Shown here: piece after piece, positions 36,171-48,763 of the stretch | Layout: every line of letters begins with the position of its first letter | Position numbering within the stretch: position 1 is the stretch's first letter | Assembly: GCF_001949145.1 (NCBI RefSeq) | Contig: NW_019091431.1 | Location: forward strand, 1,289,426-1,353,425 | Direction of reading: 5' to 3' | Length of the DNA stretch: 64,000 nucleotides | Source of the DNA: Acanthaster planci | Taxonomy: Eukaryota > Echinodermata > Asteroidea > Valvatida > Acanthasteridae | Notes under the pieces: generated by a model | The model's database searches: none | What the model saw: the letters and a program-made list of their open reading frames with translations, nothing else | Told to the model about the DNA's origin: nothing | Made by a program: the position numbers and the translations under genes

Positions 36171-36190
36171 ACCGCCCTCTGTTGGCAGAC
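36171..36190 (-). promoter_or_regulatory. CTCF-like motif upstream of BAP18
   Basis: Read on the minus strand the site is CTGCCAACAGAGGGCGGT. It fits the CTCF core CCNNNAGRGGGCG closely. It sits about 230 bp upstream of the BAP18 start codon. Binding is not shown; zinc-finger specificity is conserved among bilaterians. Confidence 0.45.
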
Positions 36191-36624
36191 AAGCAACACT
36201 TGACTCACTCTTTGGCCAGTTTGGGTGGAGTTCAAGTCAGCTGTCCTGTCGACAGAAAAATCTTCTAGAATTCATGCTTTTCGTCAATAAACACTTTCAT
36301 ATTTTGTGATCGTGTGTTGGACATCGCATGGATGTTGTCAGGCAAGTATATTAACATGTCACCGTTATTTTCTTTTGTCATTTGAATCTGTTTGTGAGAG
36401 TGAGAATTCGAGTTTGTACGGCTCCAGGGCCTAACACGACAACAGTAACAACAAGCATGCGTAAGCTGAATGCGAAGCCCTTGTTTCATGTTTTGCATCA
36501 TGCCTGGCCACTGCCATGGTAATGTTTAAAACCATTGCCTGCACAAAACCAGTCAAGGTCTGTTATGTTCACACTCAGTGATTTACACTGTAGGAAAGAG
36601 TTCCATATAGTATGAACGCCACTT

Positions 36625-36830
36625 GACACCCTGTGCACAAACCCTATGGAACTGGTTCGAAAAATTCTAACTTCAACTTGTTTTCTAAGTAGGTTTAAAC
36701 AACTTGTTTTTCCCTCCTAAATTGAACTTTTCTGGACATGTTTTTGCTTTCTGATGGCTAATAGGTCACTGTAAGGAATAATTACTGGCATTCGTACCGG
36801 TATGTGGAACTCTTCCCACATCACACATGT
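36625..36830 (+). repeat. Dispersed repeat B, copy 1 (partner near 54635-54820)
   Basis: Shares ordered matches with 54635-54820: 'cacaaaccct.tg.gactgg', 'gaaaaattctaa', 'ggacatgt', 'tgatggct' and 'tggaact.c.ccc'. Same orientation, diverged. Class unknown. Confidence 0.45.
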
Positions 36831-37559
36831 GGGCTACATCACAACTACCAGTGTGCATAAAGATTTAGGCATACTTTATTCACATTATTTTGGCTTGTTT
36901 GGGTACTCTGTGCTGTGTATGCAGACAGTGTGTCGTGTCAGTAAAGTGTCTTACCTAGGACCTACATGTATGACTAGGCCTGTGTGTCATGACGTGATAA
37001 GGCAGGATCAGCAGTCATGACCAGTCATCATCACGGTCATTTCAGTTTTTCATTTTACAATCGAGTGACGAGGAATTGATACAAACCCTAATATTAATAA
37101 GCGTGAATAATGTTAATATTTAACGTTATAGCTTGTTGCCCTTCAGTTGAAGTCTGTGACCAAATACTGCTGTGTACGTTGAAATGTCTAAACCCAAAAA
37201 GTGGCAAAGATTATTCTCTGTTTTAAAGTTGTCTGCTGATGCAAAAGTTCTGCTTCATTACACAATTAATGCTGTCGTGTGCAGAAAGCAAGGATCACAT
37301 ACTTTTGGCTCAAAAGTTTTGTGACAATCATAGCTGGCCTGGCAAATTCCTAGATTTACTTGTATCAATGTTTGGCACAGTCACTTCTTCAGTTGATCTT
37401 CATCAGTAACAGATCGCTGCATCCCATCACTCAATCATGCAGAATGGCCTGTCGATCATTCTCACCGTTTCTTTTTAGTCACATTTGTGTAGGAGAAATA
37501 ATGTCTCAGATTATGCACAGGATTGACAGGCAATGCTTTGCAGGAATCTGTTGACTGAT

Positions 37560-37623
37560 GGGAACCCAACATGCACACTCTTCTTGGGTATGGGAACCCA
37601 ACATGCACACTCTTCTTGGGTAT
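37560..37623. repeat. Perfect 32-bp tandem duplication
   Basis: Two identical 32-bp units (37560-37591 and 37592-37623) that begin 'gggaacccaacatgc' and end 'ttcttgggtat'. Identity suggests a very recent duplication or an assembly artefact. Confidence 0.95.
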
Positions 37624-38165
37624 CAACCCATTTCAAAATTTGAAATTGTCAAACACAGTGTAAACATTTTACATTATAAGCTGGTGTTAGGGGGACTTTG
37701 TGGTGTTTTTGTTATACCCTAGCTGTAACAGCTGTCCCAACCGTGGTTTTGCAGTTGGGCATGTGCAAGTGTGCCAATACAGTCTATAGTACGTGTCAAC
37801 GTTATTGAAATTATGAATAACGTGGTGGAAGAATCATACATAGACATGTATATATGCATCTTGGATAAAATGCTAGGTTGGCTTATTTTGGGATGAATTC
37901 TGTCGGGAGTGAGCTGCAAAACTTGGAGAAGGTTGAAAAATTGTCTGTAAATATTGACCAACTATAGTTGGGACAGCCCAAATTGCAGGACTATGGTTGG
38001 AACCGTCCCAATGATACTTGGGACAGATGTTATAGTTTGGGGCATAACATGTTCTATGTGATCCAGCACTGCATTATATTTAAAACTGTTGCTGAGCAAA
38101 AGTTCAATTTAGATGGGTTTGTGGTTGTTAAAGTAAATCAGGTATTTCCCCTGGGCTTGTTATAT

Positions 38166-38412
38166 GGGTAATTCCAGAGATTAGTGGTCCAAAAGTGGGA
38201 CATTTTTTCTGTCGCTGTTACATCTGACCTTTGTTATTTGACATGGAAATATCACCGGAATTGATTTCATATTATTGCTATTTATTTGGCAGGTAAATTG
38301 CAATAATTCATCACTCTTGGAAATTGGAAAATGTGTTCTGAACTTACAAAATCATTTGTCAGATGTAACAGGGACATGACAAAAAATGGACCCGTAATTT
38401 CTGGAATTACCC
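38166..38412. mobile_element. 247-bp foldback MITE
   Basis: The left end GGGTAATTCCAGA and the right end TCTGGAATTACCC are inverted. The match continues inward through 'tta..ggtcca' and 'gttacatctgac', giving arms of about 60-70 bp with small indels. A target duplication is not clear; TTAT occurs near both ends but not at identical offsets. No coding capacity; superfamily not assigned. Confidence 0.7.
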
Positions 38413-39911
38413 TTATGCATTTTCTTCAGGTGCATATGGTGATGAACTTGTTCAAATTGTGTCAAACTTTTCTCTGTCAATAATAACTTCCTCGTATAAA
38501 GTCATGAACTCCCAACATACATGTCATCGTTTGAGCCAAGAATCAGTAGTTTGTTCCTTGGCATAATGCGCTTGATAGAAAGAACAGAAAGACAAATTGA
38601 CAGCAACATTACTCATCCAACTGGTATCCTGTCAGAAAGTTGGCAATGATAATTTGACTGGTGTCCAAACAACACATCCACAGGAAGTACCCTATGATCG
38701 ATTGAGCAGCCCCCCCGAGCGTCTATGGTTCAAGTTGACGTCACTCAACTTGGTTCTAGCCTGTAACCCCAAAGAAACAAGGAATTAGTTGGATAGCTCA
38801 AAGCTCACCACAGGTACAGCCCCAGACTGGTACTCTGTCTCAACTGGTGCCCAGGATTGGCTGACCAGCACTCAACATTAAATAGCTGAATAGAGCAGGT
38901 ACATGTACACGTTTATCTTGTCCCTTGAGTCCCACCTAGCTAACATACACATTTACTTACACTTTCTGTCATTTCTAATTTCCTTTCTCAACACCATCAA
39001 AGACTAATGGGCTAAAGTTTTCCAAGGGAATGATTCATTATTCCACTTTGAAAGTTTGAATCTATTTTTCTGATGAAAGACCCCCCCAAGAAATTTAAAC
39101 GCAGTTGATGCATTTATGTATGTTCCAGCTCCATTGACTTTGACAAGGTATTTGTTTCTCTCTGCGGAAACTCCTTAAACTGTTAGTAAGCAAGGGCGTT
39201 ACATGTACTTGGTCAGAGAGTTTATTCAAGTCAACAGTGAATGTCTTCCCTTGGTTAAAAGACGGAAGCAGTTGACATTGCTTGCAGAACTCACAATCTA
39301 TTTCTTTGCCATGAATTTTACTTTAAACTTCCTCGTCGCCTACCAAGGCAATTGAATAAATTACGATCAAGAGCTTTGTGTGCATACATTCAGGCATTGT
39401 TGATTGACCGCATGCACGTGGAGCAATACAGACTTTCATTTTGTTCATTCCAATTATTTATGTACCTGTAAGTGTGTGTATGTTCATGCATTTGACATAA
39501 GAAGCAGAATTCAATCTGTTGGAGGTTTACATAGGCCATCCTGTGCACAGATTCGAGATGTCAAGTTGGCATTGTACAAAAACTGAAACTGTTTAAACGG
39601 GTAATTAATTGAAAGTTCAAAGGAAATCTCAGATCTGTGCATTTGTGTACTTGCACTGCATAGATGTCAGCGCTCAATTTGATGTAACCTATAGATTCCT
39701 GTGAGAACTTTACACATTTCCTGTGTCAGTTCATTTGAACTTCATTGTTTCTCTTTGTGCACATGTTGTAGACGAAGTATTAATGTACGGATAAGACAGG
39801 CTTGGTGAATGCGAGTTGCCTAGTATCAGGTTTCTTCAAAGAAATTGGAAAGTCAGTCCCTAGATCTGGGTGTAAATTTGAAAAAAAAAACTTGTTTCTT
39901 TGATTTGAAGA

Positions 39912-40392
39912 CTTAGGGTGGATCCGAGGGGGGGGCCATTTGGGACCATGAACCCCCCCCGAGAAAGAACCCTTCCCTTTTTTCCCATAATGAGAGAAAG
40001 GCATGGGCAGGAGACATTTTCCTCCGTTTAAGAAGTCCCAAAATGTAGCCTCACCCCTCAGAAAGAGTGGCGTAGCAAGGATTTTATTACTGGGGGGATT
40101 ACAAAGGGGCACCAGCACCGTATGGGGGGTACCGGCTTTCTGTGGTGTGGCTTTTGGGGGTAAGGTTTATTAGCCTTGTTCAATATCCATTCATCCATTT
40201 TTTTTAGTGGGGGGTAGCTGGGAGGGGGGAACTGGGAATTTGAGGGGTGTGTGCCCCCCTCCCAGGCCCCTCCATGGCTACGCCACTGCTCAGAAAGGCC
40301 ACAAAAAGGTTACATTAAAAAGAAAAATCAATTTTTGGGTCCCCCAAACAGAGTTCGCCCCATCTTGAAAATTTTGGTCTAGATCTGCCCTT
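39912..40392. mobile_element. hAT-like element interrupted by a second hAT-like element
   Basis: The left end (AGGGTGGATCCGAGG) and right end (CTAGATCTGCCCTT) are related in inverse to the ends of the MITE at 7707-7931, and the interior is similarly rich in G and C runs. The element is split by an insertion at 40065-40288. Removing the insertion leaves about 250 bp, similar to the 7.7-kb copy. Its target duplication could not be read confidently. Confidence 0.6.
40065..40288. mobile_element. Nested hAT-like MITE with 8-bp target-site duplication
   Basis: A 224-bp insertion inside the element at 39912-40392. Ends: left gAGTGGCGTAGC and right GCTACGCCACTG, the widespread CAGTGGCGTAGC-type hAT terminus. 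It is flanked by a perfect 8-bp repeat CTCAGAAA (40057-40064 and 40289-40296). No transposase. The nesting order shows it inserted after the outer element. Confidence 0.85.
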
Positions 40393-43300
40393 GGGGGAGC
40401 TTAACGCAGTCCCAAATGTCCTGTTCAGGAAACCCTCGATGTTTTACCAGGTAGCTGTGACTACACATAAATCACATGTTGTCCTTATGCATCATGTTTT
40501 ATAAGAACATAAAACACTTCCTGTATTGGCACTGTCTTTCCTTTTCCAGAGCCTGTCCGCACAATTAGATTTTGTGTTAACGGACTCATGTTTGGTTGAA
40601 GCACATATTGCAGAGAAACACTTACTTTTTTTAGTTGATCCCTTAACTTTAACAAAAGTATACTTTCAGTCCGTCTCTGCACAGATTTGACTGATTTGAA
40701 CTGATTAACAAAACTTTGATCTTTCATGTACGTGTGCGTTGCTTGACTCATCAACAACTTAACTCATGTGTTGTTCCTGTGCGTCATCTCTTTTACAGTG
40801 TCTGCTGTCTTATTATCTCAAAGCAGTCAACATCAACTAGATTTATCTATTTATTCAACACAGGTTAATTGACGTGGAAAGATTTAAGAAGGAAGTGAAA
40901 ATTATTTTGCCTAGAATTAAATCCATTTCTTGTTTTTATTTCACTTTGCACCGACACAGATACATGTGCTCTGCCTTGCTGTTCAGAAGCCGAAAATTAT
41001 TTGTTCTGTGCTGTAAAAGTCAAATGATGACCGGTAACAAGCAGTACATGCATGTAAAATGCTTGTGATGAGTCTCTCTTTTTTTTACGATTGCCCGTCT
41101 TTGCTGTAGCAAAGTCTAGTTGATGTTTAAGGCCAACATTCGTTATTAAGATACATGTATGTGTGTACTGCTTTCGGTTGGATTAGAGACATCAAACTGG
41201 GCCCTGCAGGTCAGTAACTCTGGTAAATACGTGCAAAATGGTTCTTCAAAATCTTCCAGCAAACTATCATGACCATGGGAGACAATTTAGGTCAGATGTT
41301 GCCCACTTTGTGTGTAATGTTTGTGATATCAGCTGATGAGAAGGAAATGTAAAATCTTCTACATGAGCCCCATCAGATCCTCTGCACTTGAACTGTGTCC
41401 ATGAGGCCAATCAAACAGGTACATGTAGCTGTTGGAGACTGCCCTCCCCCATCCCACCATGTTGGCAGATTGCAGCCCCCTCGTGTGCTTATTCACAGGA
41501 AATATGGCCATGAAATTCCTGCACTACTTCCGCATTTGAGGGCCCATTTGAGGTCAGGTGTACAGGCTGGCTTATACTGTGGAATCAACAGCATTGCACA
41601 ATAGGCAATTGTGGTTTTACGCAAACAGAGGCCATAGTCCTTGTACTGGGTTGCACTGTGCAGTTTTTGGGCATAATGATCAGGGGGGGAAAAATGAACT
41701 AAAAATAGCTTGCTCTGCACAGCCATATAAACGGATAATGTAACGTGCATACATGCATAGTCACAAAGCTGTGTGATTTGCACTGTACCGGTACATACAT
41801 ACATCTACATGCAGACATCTACACATGGTGCATGCCTACTACGGACATTGACTTTTAACTGTAAGTTCCCTCTTTGTTTATCAAAGACCTATGAAGTATT
41901 GTACCTGTAAGTCTTAATAGCAAATGTAAAACTTGGTAGGCTTTTACTAAGGCATGAAAAGCAAACCATAGAAATTGTACATGTATAATACATGTAGAAC
42001 ATAAAAGGCTAATTGAAATTTAGTCAGAGAATTTTCTTCAAAAAATCATTGATATTATTTGCACACCTGTTTTGTAAATATTTCATTCCTCCCCAAAATG
42101 GGCTGACTTTGCACCTGCATTTTTTGTGCTATTAGACCCCAAAGTCTCATCAAGGCACTTAAGTCGAAAAAGAAAAAAATCTGAATGGGCACAAAATGAA
42201 TTAGAACTTGATCCAGATGTATCAAATCAAGTTTATCAAATCTATCAAAAGTTAATCTGCAGTAAGCCTTTAATCTCATGGAAATAGATACATTTATACA
42301 TGTACATGCATGCACTTAAGTATAGGCTCTGCTCTTTTGACGTCACAGTCCCGTTTTTCCTACAAGTGGCTACCAAAACTATAGCTAGCCTTGAGTAGAC
42401 AAGTAAAATGTTAAAAATCCCACGCAACTCTCTGAATTCAGAACACCAGATAATAATGCAAGTACTATGAAATACTAAATGAAAATACAACCCTTTTTAA
42501 AATCAATGGGACAAATGTCAGTTCTGGACAAATTTGAGGTCAAATCAAAAACCAATCAAAAGGAGATATTTCTGCAAACTTTGACTGCCCACGCTGGTTG
42601 TGGGCAAAATGAGAATGATCTGTTAGTAACACTATTCCCTACAAATCTTGGGACGTCCTGCACCTGCATCGCTATGCATGCATCACACACGTGAGATATA
42701 TGACTAAGGATTTGATTAGAGGTGGCCAGTGTGTAGCTTTTTATTCCATGACTAATCAGGCAGGCAGTGCAGTGTGAGATATCGGTCAGGAGGGCTGGGA
42801 CAAGGTACTACACTCAGTATGACTTGCAACAAGGAACGAAAACACACCAGTACTGTTTCACCTTCTGAGGCCGTCTTATTTTCCTTTTGAAAAACAGGTT
42901 TTTTTGGTTTTTCTGTCATTTGAATAGTTGAAGCCTTACAGGTACTGTACATGTAAGAGATTCTCAAGGATGTATGTATTCAGTGACTCATTAATAAATA
43001 CGTAATGTTTAGGCAGTGTACTGTGGGTCAAGTGTATTCAGATATAGCTGACAGGTGACAGGGTCAATGTTCTCAGTCATTGGGCGTATCACTTTTCTTG
43101 AAATCAGCTGATTTCCTTCTTGTTCCCCTAAATGGTCCTAAGGAACACAAATGGACAACTCCAGAAATTGTTTCAGTTGCCTACTGGAAAGAAAAACCTG
43201 CATTCAGTCCAGAACCTTGCCCAATGACATAAACCTGCAGTCAGTCTATTTACATAATGTATAGACTTGGGAATTGACCTAAATCTGAGGTCATCTTACT

Positions 43301-44040
43301 GAGGTGACAAGCCCTGGGCTCCATGTCTGTGTGTGTACATGACAACGATGTGCATGCCTGTACATGTACAATGGGCGCAGTTCTAAGGGAGCGTGTTGCC
43401 CCTTGCAACATGCACCAACCACACAAGCAGTGACTCAGAGGGCTCTGTGCAATTGGGCTGTCAGCTTTCAATAGCGATTGTACATGGTCACATTTTGTTC
43501 ACTGAAAATGCACTTGTTATATTTGCATAATATGGGCATGGGTGCATTGGGTATACGTTTACTGAATGTTCCACTGCACAATATGGATGTACATGTACAT
43601 GTTTAATATAGGTGATACAGCAGATGCTTAAATGTCAGATTCCAGGATGTTACAGAGCAAATAACCGTGCTTTTAGTTGGGGTAAATTTATAGAATTCCC
43701 CTTTTGGAATGAAGTAACGGCTTTGGATGTCAAAATTTACTAAGAATGTACTAAACAGGTGCTGTCCATTCATAAAAACAGTCAAGCCTGCTCATACCAA
43801 CCTGAAGAAACACGCTGAAACAATTCTGTTGTGCATATCCAGTGGCCTGGCTTGGTACACCTTGTCCCAGCATTTACTTACTTACATTTACTTAATGAAT
43901 CCATTTCTGCTTTTATTGTTTTAGAACAGGTTTAATAAGGTCTTGAGTCTAAATGCCTGTGGTGCTTGGGTGACGTTTTAAATACTTCATACTTGTTTCT
44001 TCATTTTACCTTTACACACAGGTCCACGGTGTCTGATTTT

Positions 44041-46721
44041 ATGGACCCAGATCCAACAGTTGAAGGTAAAGCTGTAGTTTTTTATCAAAGATTAAGTTCA
44101 TTTTGACAGGCGTTGGCCATCCATTGCATTTAGTCAAGGGAATATGCACTTTTTACAGCTAGTGAATTTGCATTCCAAAATATCAATTTTCAAATATCGA
44201 TGGGCATAATCATGGATTGTTTTCCCATTATTAAAACGGCATGAAAGATACGAAATTACACTGTGTATGTTTACACTTTCATACTTTGTTGGTTTATGTT
44301 TAACATCTTGCCAAGTGTCGGTCAAAACCCCCTGGTTTGAGTTAATAATGTGATCTCCTTCTCTCCCAGCAGACAACGGAGATTGTGCTCCACACATGGC
44401 TACAGCACGGAACGTCAAGCTGGTTGTAGTCGGGGATGGTGCCGTCGGCAAGACCTGCATGCTATGGTCCTACACACACAATGCCTTCCCCAAAGAATAT
44501 GTGCCCACAGTGTGAGCAAATTTTTTCCCTCAACCGTAAACTTATGTGGGCAGCTGATCTCGGTCTTTTGGTTTATGAACTAGCCCGGGGGGGAGTTTCA
44601 GGAGTAAAATGGAAATGTGTTACAAATGGCATGTTTTTACTCACATGAATGGCCTTGATTATGTATTAAGTTTGAAGTTTTTATCGGTTGTATTTTAGGA
44701 GTCATAATGAAACAGTCGATTGATTTTACACAAGAGGAAACCTGGCTTTGAAACCTGTCAAAATAAAAGTGAAAGCGATGTCTCGTGTTAAAAAATGCTT
44801 TGCAATGTATTCTTTGACACTAAACTCCCCTGAAATTCTTGTTTTCATTTTGTCCATGGCAGGTTTGACAATTTTTCACAACTGATCAAAGTGGACAGTG
44901 TCTCAGTCAACTTGGGGCTGTGGGATACGGCAGGGCAGGAGGATTACGACAGACTGCGACCGTTGTCCTACCCACAGGTGCAGACATTGGTTGCCGATAG
45001 GGGTGGGCCAAAGAATTTACCGCAAACAGAAATTGGAAGGGGGGTGGAGATTTGCTATAATATACTCAGATTGTAGTTTACTGCCAAAGTAGTAAATAAA
45101 TGTGACTCAATTTAACTTTCTCATAATCCTTTAGAATTTACCGAGATGGAGGACTTTCTAGGACCTTTCCCCTCGTTACTTGGGGTATTAGACTAACTGA
45201 AGTGTACCTTAAGGTTGGATAAGAGAACCTCAATGTGAACATCTGATATTGGGTAGTTTTGAGACACTTGAGTTCATGAAATTAACTGAAGAGAAGAAAA
45301 CTTGGAAATGTAATGGCATTTTTGATATCCTGACCTTGTTATGAAGTTTTCCTGTATGTGTGTGTTCTCAATCCACAGACCGACATCTTCCTAGTTTGTT
45401 TCAGTGTTGAGGGACCCCCTTCGTATTCCAACGTACAAACAAAATGGGTTCCAGAGTTGCAGCACCATGCCCCTGCAGTGCCTTTCATTCTTGTTGGTGA
45501 GTCACGAATGGCACTCCGTATTGGTTGTTTTTTTCCTGTTTTTTCCCTTCTTCTTTAAAGGTATGCGTACAACTCGGTCTCCCTTAAGCATGTAGTACAC
45601 TTGCAGTTTGGCAAATTTGAAACCCCTATCGGTTGGAGATTTGAAAACATGACAGAGGGTTCCAAGTAACAGTGGTGTATCATCTTTGTCAATCATCAGG
45701 AACAAAGATTGATTTGCGAGAAGACAGAGAGACACTGACCAGGCTGTCTCAGCAAGGCAAAGCGCCCTTTAAGAAGGAGGCGGGAGAGAAGCTTGCTGCC
45801 AAGACAGGTGCCTACAAGTACATGGAATGCTCAGCTTTGACACAGAAGGGCCTGAAGCAGGTGAGACCAACAAAGAAATGAGATCCTTGTGCATCAGCTG
45901 AATAGATTGCTTGGCATTTTACCCCACCAGATTAACCCTAACTACCCTCCAAGTAGTAGGTTTGTCACGTTTGGGCCAATTCAGTACCATACAGTTTGAA
46001 TGTCGTGTTCAACATTGTTGGATTGAACAAGGGCCCAGGGCTGTGGTGTTGGGTTTTGATTGAGGAGGAACATTTTTGAGACATTCCCTGGAGTGACCAG
46101 CTAGTGGTGCCATGTGTTGGACTGTGCTTGATGCTGTCAAGCTTGGTACTGCTATTCCAAAAGTCACCCTTATATTGCCTTGACCAATCCATGCCAACTG
46201 ACTCAAAGTCTAATGTGAACTTGGAGTTTGATCGGTCCTGTCCAGTCTTGGGCCTCTGACTACAGTTACATGCTTGTGTCTGTTGCAATTTGTTGGGTTC
46301 AGTACTATTTCTATTATAACAGCCGAGGGTTTGGAATTAAGAAGGGTTCTTGTTTTATGAATGAAGGTAATTCTAGGAACCAGTTCAGGGCTCACCCTGA
46401 ATTGAATAAGCACCCTAAATTTCTTCTTTTTTTTTCTTCTTTTTTTTTTCTTTTTTTTTGGATCTGCCTCTAAGCAATGATATTTTTTTTTTTTTTTTTT
46501 AAAGCTGGGGTATCAAGGTGCATGAATAAGCGAGTTAACTTCATGAATCCTTGAATCCAACAAAATGTTAAAAAGTATTACGATGTAAGGTTAGACACTG
46601 ATTGAATCCCTTACACTTGCTCTCCAACTTCCCGTTGCAGATCTTTGAAGAAGCCGTCAGGGTGGTGTTGACACCAAACGCAGCCCCCAGACCCAAGAAG
46701 CACAGGTGCAAAATATTGTGA
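44041..46721 (+). CDS. Divergent Rac-family small GTPase, 6 exons
   Basis: Membrane-anchored Rho-type GTP switch controlling actin. Exons: 44022-44065 (ATG at 44041), 44370-44511, 44863-44977, 45379-45496, 45700-45860, 46641-46721. The product is 213 residues with an N-terminal extension of 17, or the usual 196 if translation starts at the second ATG (MATARNVK). Motifs: P-loop GDGAVGKT (30-37), switch I YVPTVFDNFS, switch [27 protein letters not shown], a Rho insert region after LREDRETL, a basic tail PRPKKHR and CAAX box CKIL (predicted geranylgeranylation). Trp before DTAGQ is the Rac-type GEF determinant. It resembles Rac and Mig-2/Mtl. Unusual residues by Rac1 numbering: I21W, T25H, G30K, Y40F. 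The frame is open upstream of the ATG to the acceptor at 44021, so an earlier coding exon is possible. Confidence 0.88.
46420..46500. repeat. Polypyrimidine/poly(T) tracts
   Basis: Long C/T and T runs (46428-46461 and about 46483-46500) lie in the last intron of the Rac-like gene, about 140 bp or more upstream of the final acceptor. Simple sequence. Confidence 0.9.
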
Positions 46722-47987
46722 GTCTGTCTTTGACGCGGGGACTTGCAGGTTTGAAACATGCAGCTTTACGCAACTGGCCTCTAAGTCTTTGTCCTCATGC
46801 GGCTGCACATTGTATAACAACTTGGAAGTTTGTTTCCCTATCAGAGCCATTTCACATGTATGTCAACTGCTGTCCACTCTTCCACCAAGTAAATGTAAAA
46901 CCAAAATGAAGTTTGTGGTGTAATTTCATGCTCTGATAATATTCAGAAGGTAAAGAGTAATAGTCCTGGTCATTGTTGATATTTGAATTTTTTCTTTAGT
47001 GGTTCGTGGCAACTTTATACAGGTAAAGGCTTCCTGCAAAGCTGGTGGCTGAAATTTTGTCAGCGGTGGTTATTGAGCTCTCCTGGTAACATGGCCAGTT
47101 CTGCCAAAAGGGTTAGGGTTATCTGTTCTTTGCGGAAGAACAATGACTATGCTAATAGAAGCAGTATCCATTTTGAGTAAGGCTGCGGACAAATTATGTG
47201 GCTATGGCTATGTTACACACAAGCCTATGGGATATAGTTGTAGCCACTAGCTGGTGGTTTTCATGGGAAAAATGATTTTCAACCGTAGCTAAAGCAATTT
47301 GAACTTAGCTTTAGCAGTTTCTGTTAGGATAGTGTAGACAGATTCTATGGGATCCATGCCAAAAGGCCCAAATTTCCACTCATCATAGGATTTTTGAGGG
47401 GTTCAGATTGGTGCCAAAAGAAATCTGGAAGAGGATGGCAGTAAAGGAGAATTGATCCACGGTTGCCCAATCGTGAATTTGTGCATTTGTGTGGCTTTGA
47501 ATTGTTGGTTTGTAGGAGATGAATGACTGGCCAATATATTAAGCTTGTAACTACACAACTCTTCCTTGGAACAGAACCTGACATTTATTAAATGTAAACT
47601 AACAGTGAAGAACTACCCCAAGATGAAGACTTTAACCACTTTCAACAACAGAGTGGATAACTCTTGAGAAATGACATTCCTTTGATAGATACGCCACTAA
47701 AAGTATACCTGGTCCCCAGATTTAATATACCGCTAAAGATATTCACAGCCAAAGTGTTATTTTAAATCATTATTTTGGTTTGTTTATTTGTTTGCCATTT
47801 ATGGTAGAGGGCTAGACATTGTATCATGTTTGTGTTTGTAAGGTTTAAAAATGACTTCTTGCAGATTGTATAATTTTCTACTTAAATTTTCATATATATA
47901 TCATCTGAAAAATTGCAACAGAATCTGCTGTTTAAATTAAGTGGAAGTTTAAGTTTTTGCAGGGAGAGGAATGCATGGCAGTTACAT

Positions 47988-48002
47988 GGCGCCCTCTAGT
48001 GG
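47988..48002 (-). promoter_or_regulatory. Strong CTCF-like motif
   Basis: Read on the minus strand, CCACTAGAGGGCGCC is a near-perfect CTCF core. It lies in the presumed 3' UTR of the Rac-like gene, in the same orientation as the motifs at 36171 and 50756. Confidence 0.55.
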
Positions 48003-48505
48003 TCAAGCAGTTCTGTAGAATCCCTATGCCTATGATGATCAAGCTTGCTCCATCTTTTAGTTGATAAACGCAGCTTGTTGGATTGAGTGAAAGGGTGTTT
48101 TGTATCATATAGTGCATTCTAATGAAAGTAAACTTGACTTCTTCACTCCCTTCTGTGGCAAGTTAAGAACGACATTTGTGTATTTCAGCTTTTTTTCCTC
48201 CCATGAATTTGATATGCGTAAAGCTTTTATTTGATATGAAATCATGCACCTGTAGAAAATGCTTAGGTCTGTATGTACATACTTACATTTTGCCCCTTTT
48301 CCTTTTTATGCTGGTATATGTATGACAAAATATCGAATTAATTTCTGTGTAGCCTTGGTAATTTATTCTTTAATACGTTAAATCCCCCGGGTTTGTGTTG
48401 ACGAATATGTGTAAAAAGTACGATTAATGCAATAGCAGGTTTTGAAAGATTGGCTGGAACTCGCACTCAGTGGGTGTGCTAACTGCAGTAAATCAAGCAA
48501 GTACA

Positions 48506-48763
48506 GACCGGTAGTGCTCGCTAAGTCACGTGACCTACTGCAGGTCTCACTTCCACAGCAAAGTATGTTTTGAGTGTTGTTTACAAACAATAAAGCCAAT
48601 TTATGGTATGTACCCAGCATATCAGTAGTCTGAGTATGGTACCTACTGTTGGCTTTATTTTTGGTAAATGATACTTGCGAAACACTTTGCTTTTGGTGGA
48701 TGCCATCTTTGTTGATATTTAATACCCACCATAGGTCACTTGACTTAGCGGGTGTAATTGGTC
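48506..48763. mobile_element. MITE family A, copy 2
   Basis: A 258-bp element collinear with 19875-20123, sharing 'gtttacaaacaataaagcc', 'acccagca.atcagt.gtctgag' and 'ggtgaatgatactt'-type blocks. Inverted ends: left GACCGGTAGTGCTCGCTAAG, right CTTAGCGGGTGTAATTGGTC. The right flank is TA and the left flank CA, so the left target site or end has mutated. The left terminus is more diverged than the right. Confidence 0.8.

Larger units (their letters stand above)
35944..44021. other. 8-kb intergenic region between BAP18 and the Rac-like gene
   Basis: No coding exon is recognised. It contains a CTCF-like motif (36171-36190), a dispersed repeat (about 36625-36830), a 32-bp tandem duplication (37560-37623), a foldback element (38166-38412) and nested hAT-like elements (39912-40392). 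The BAP18 promoter must be at the left end. Upstream exons of the Rac-like gene could lie in the right part but were not identified. ORFs here, up to 112 codons, lack motifs. Confidence 0.6.
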
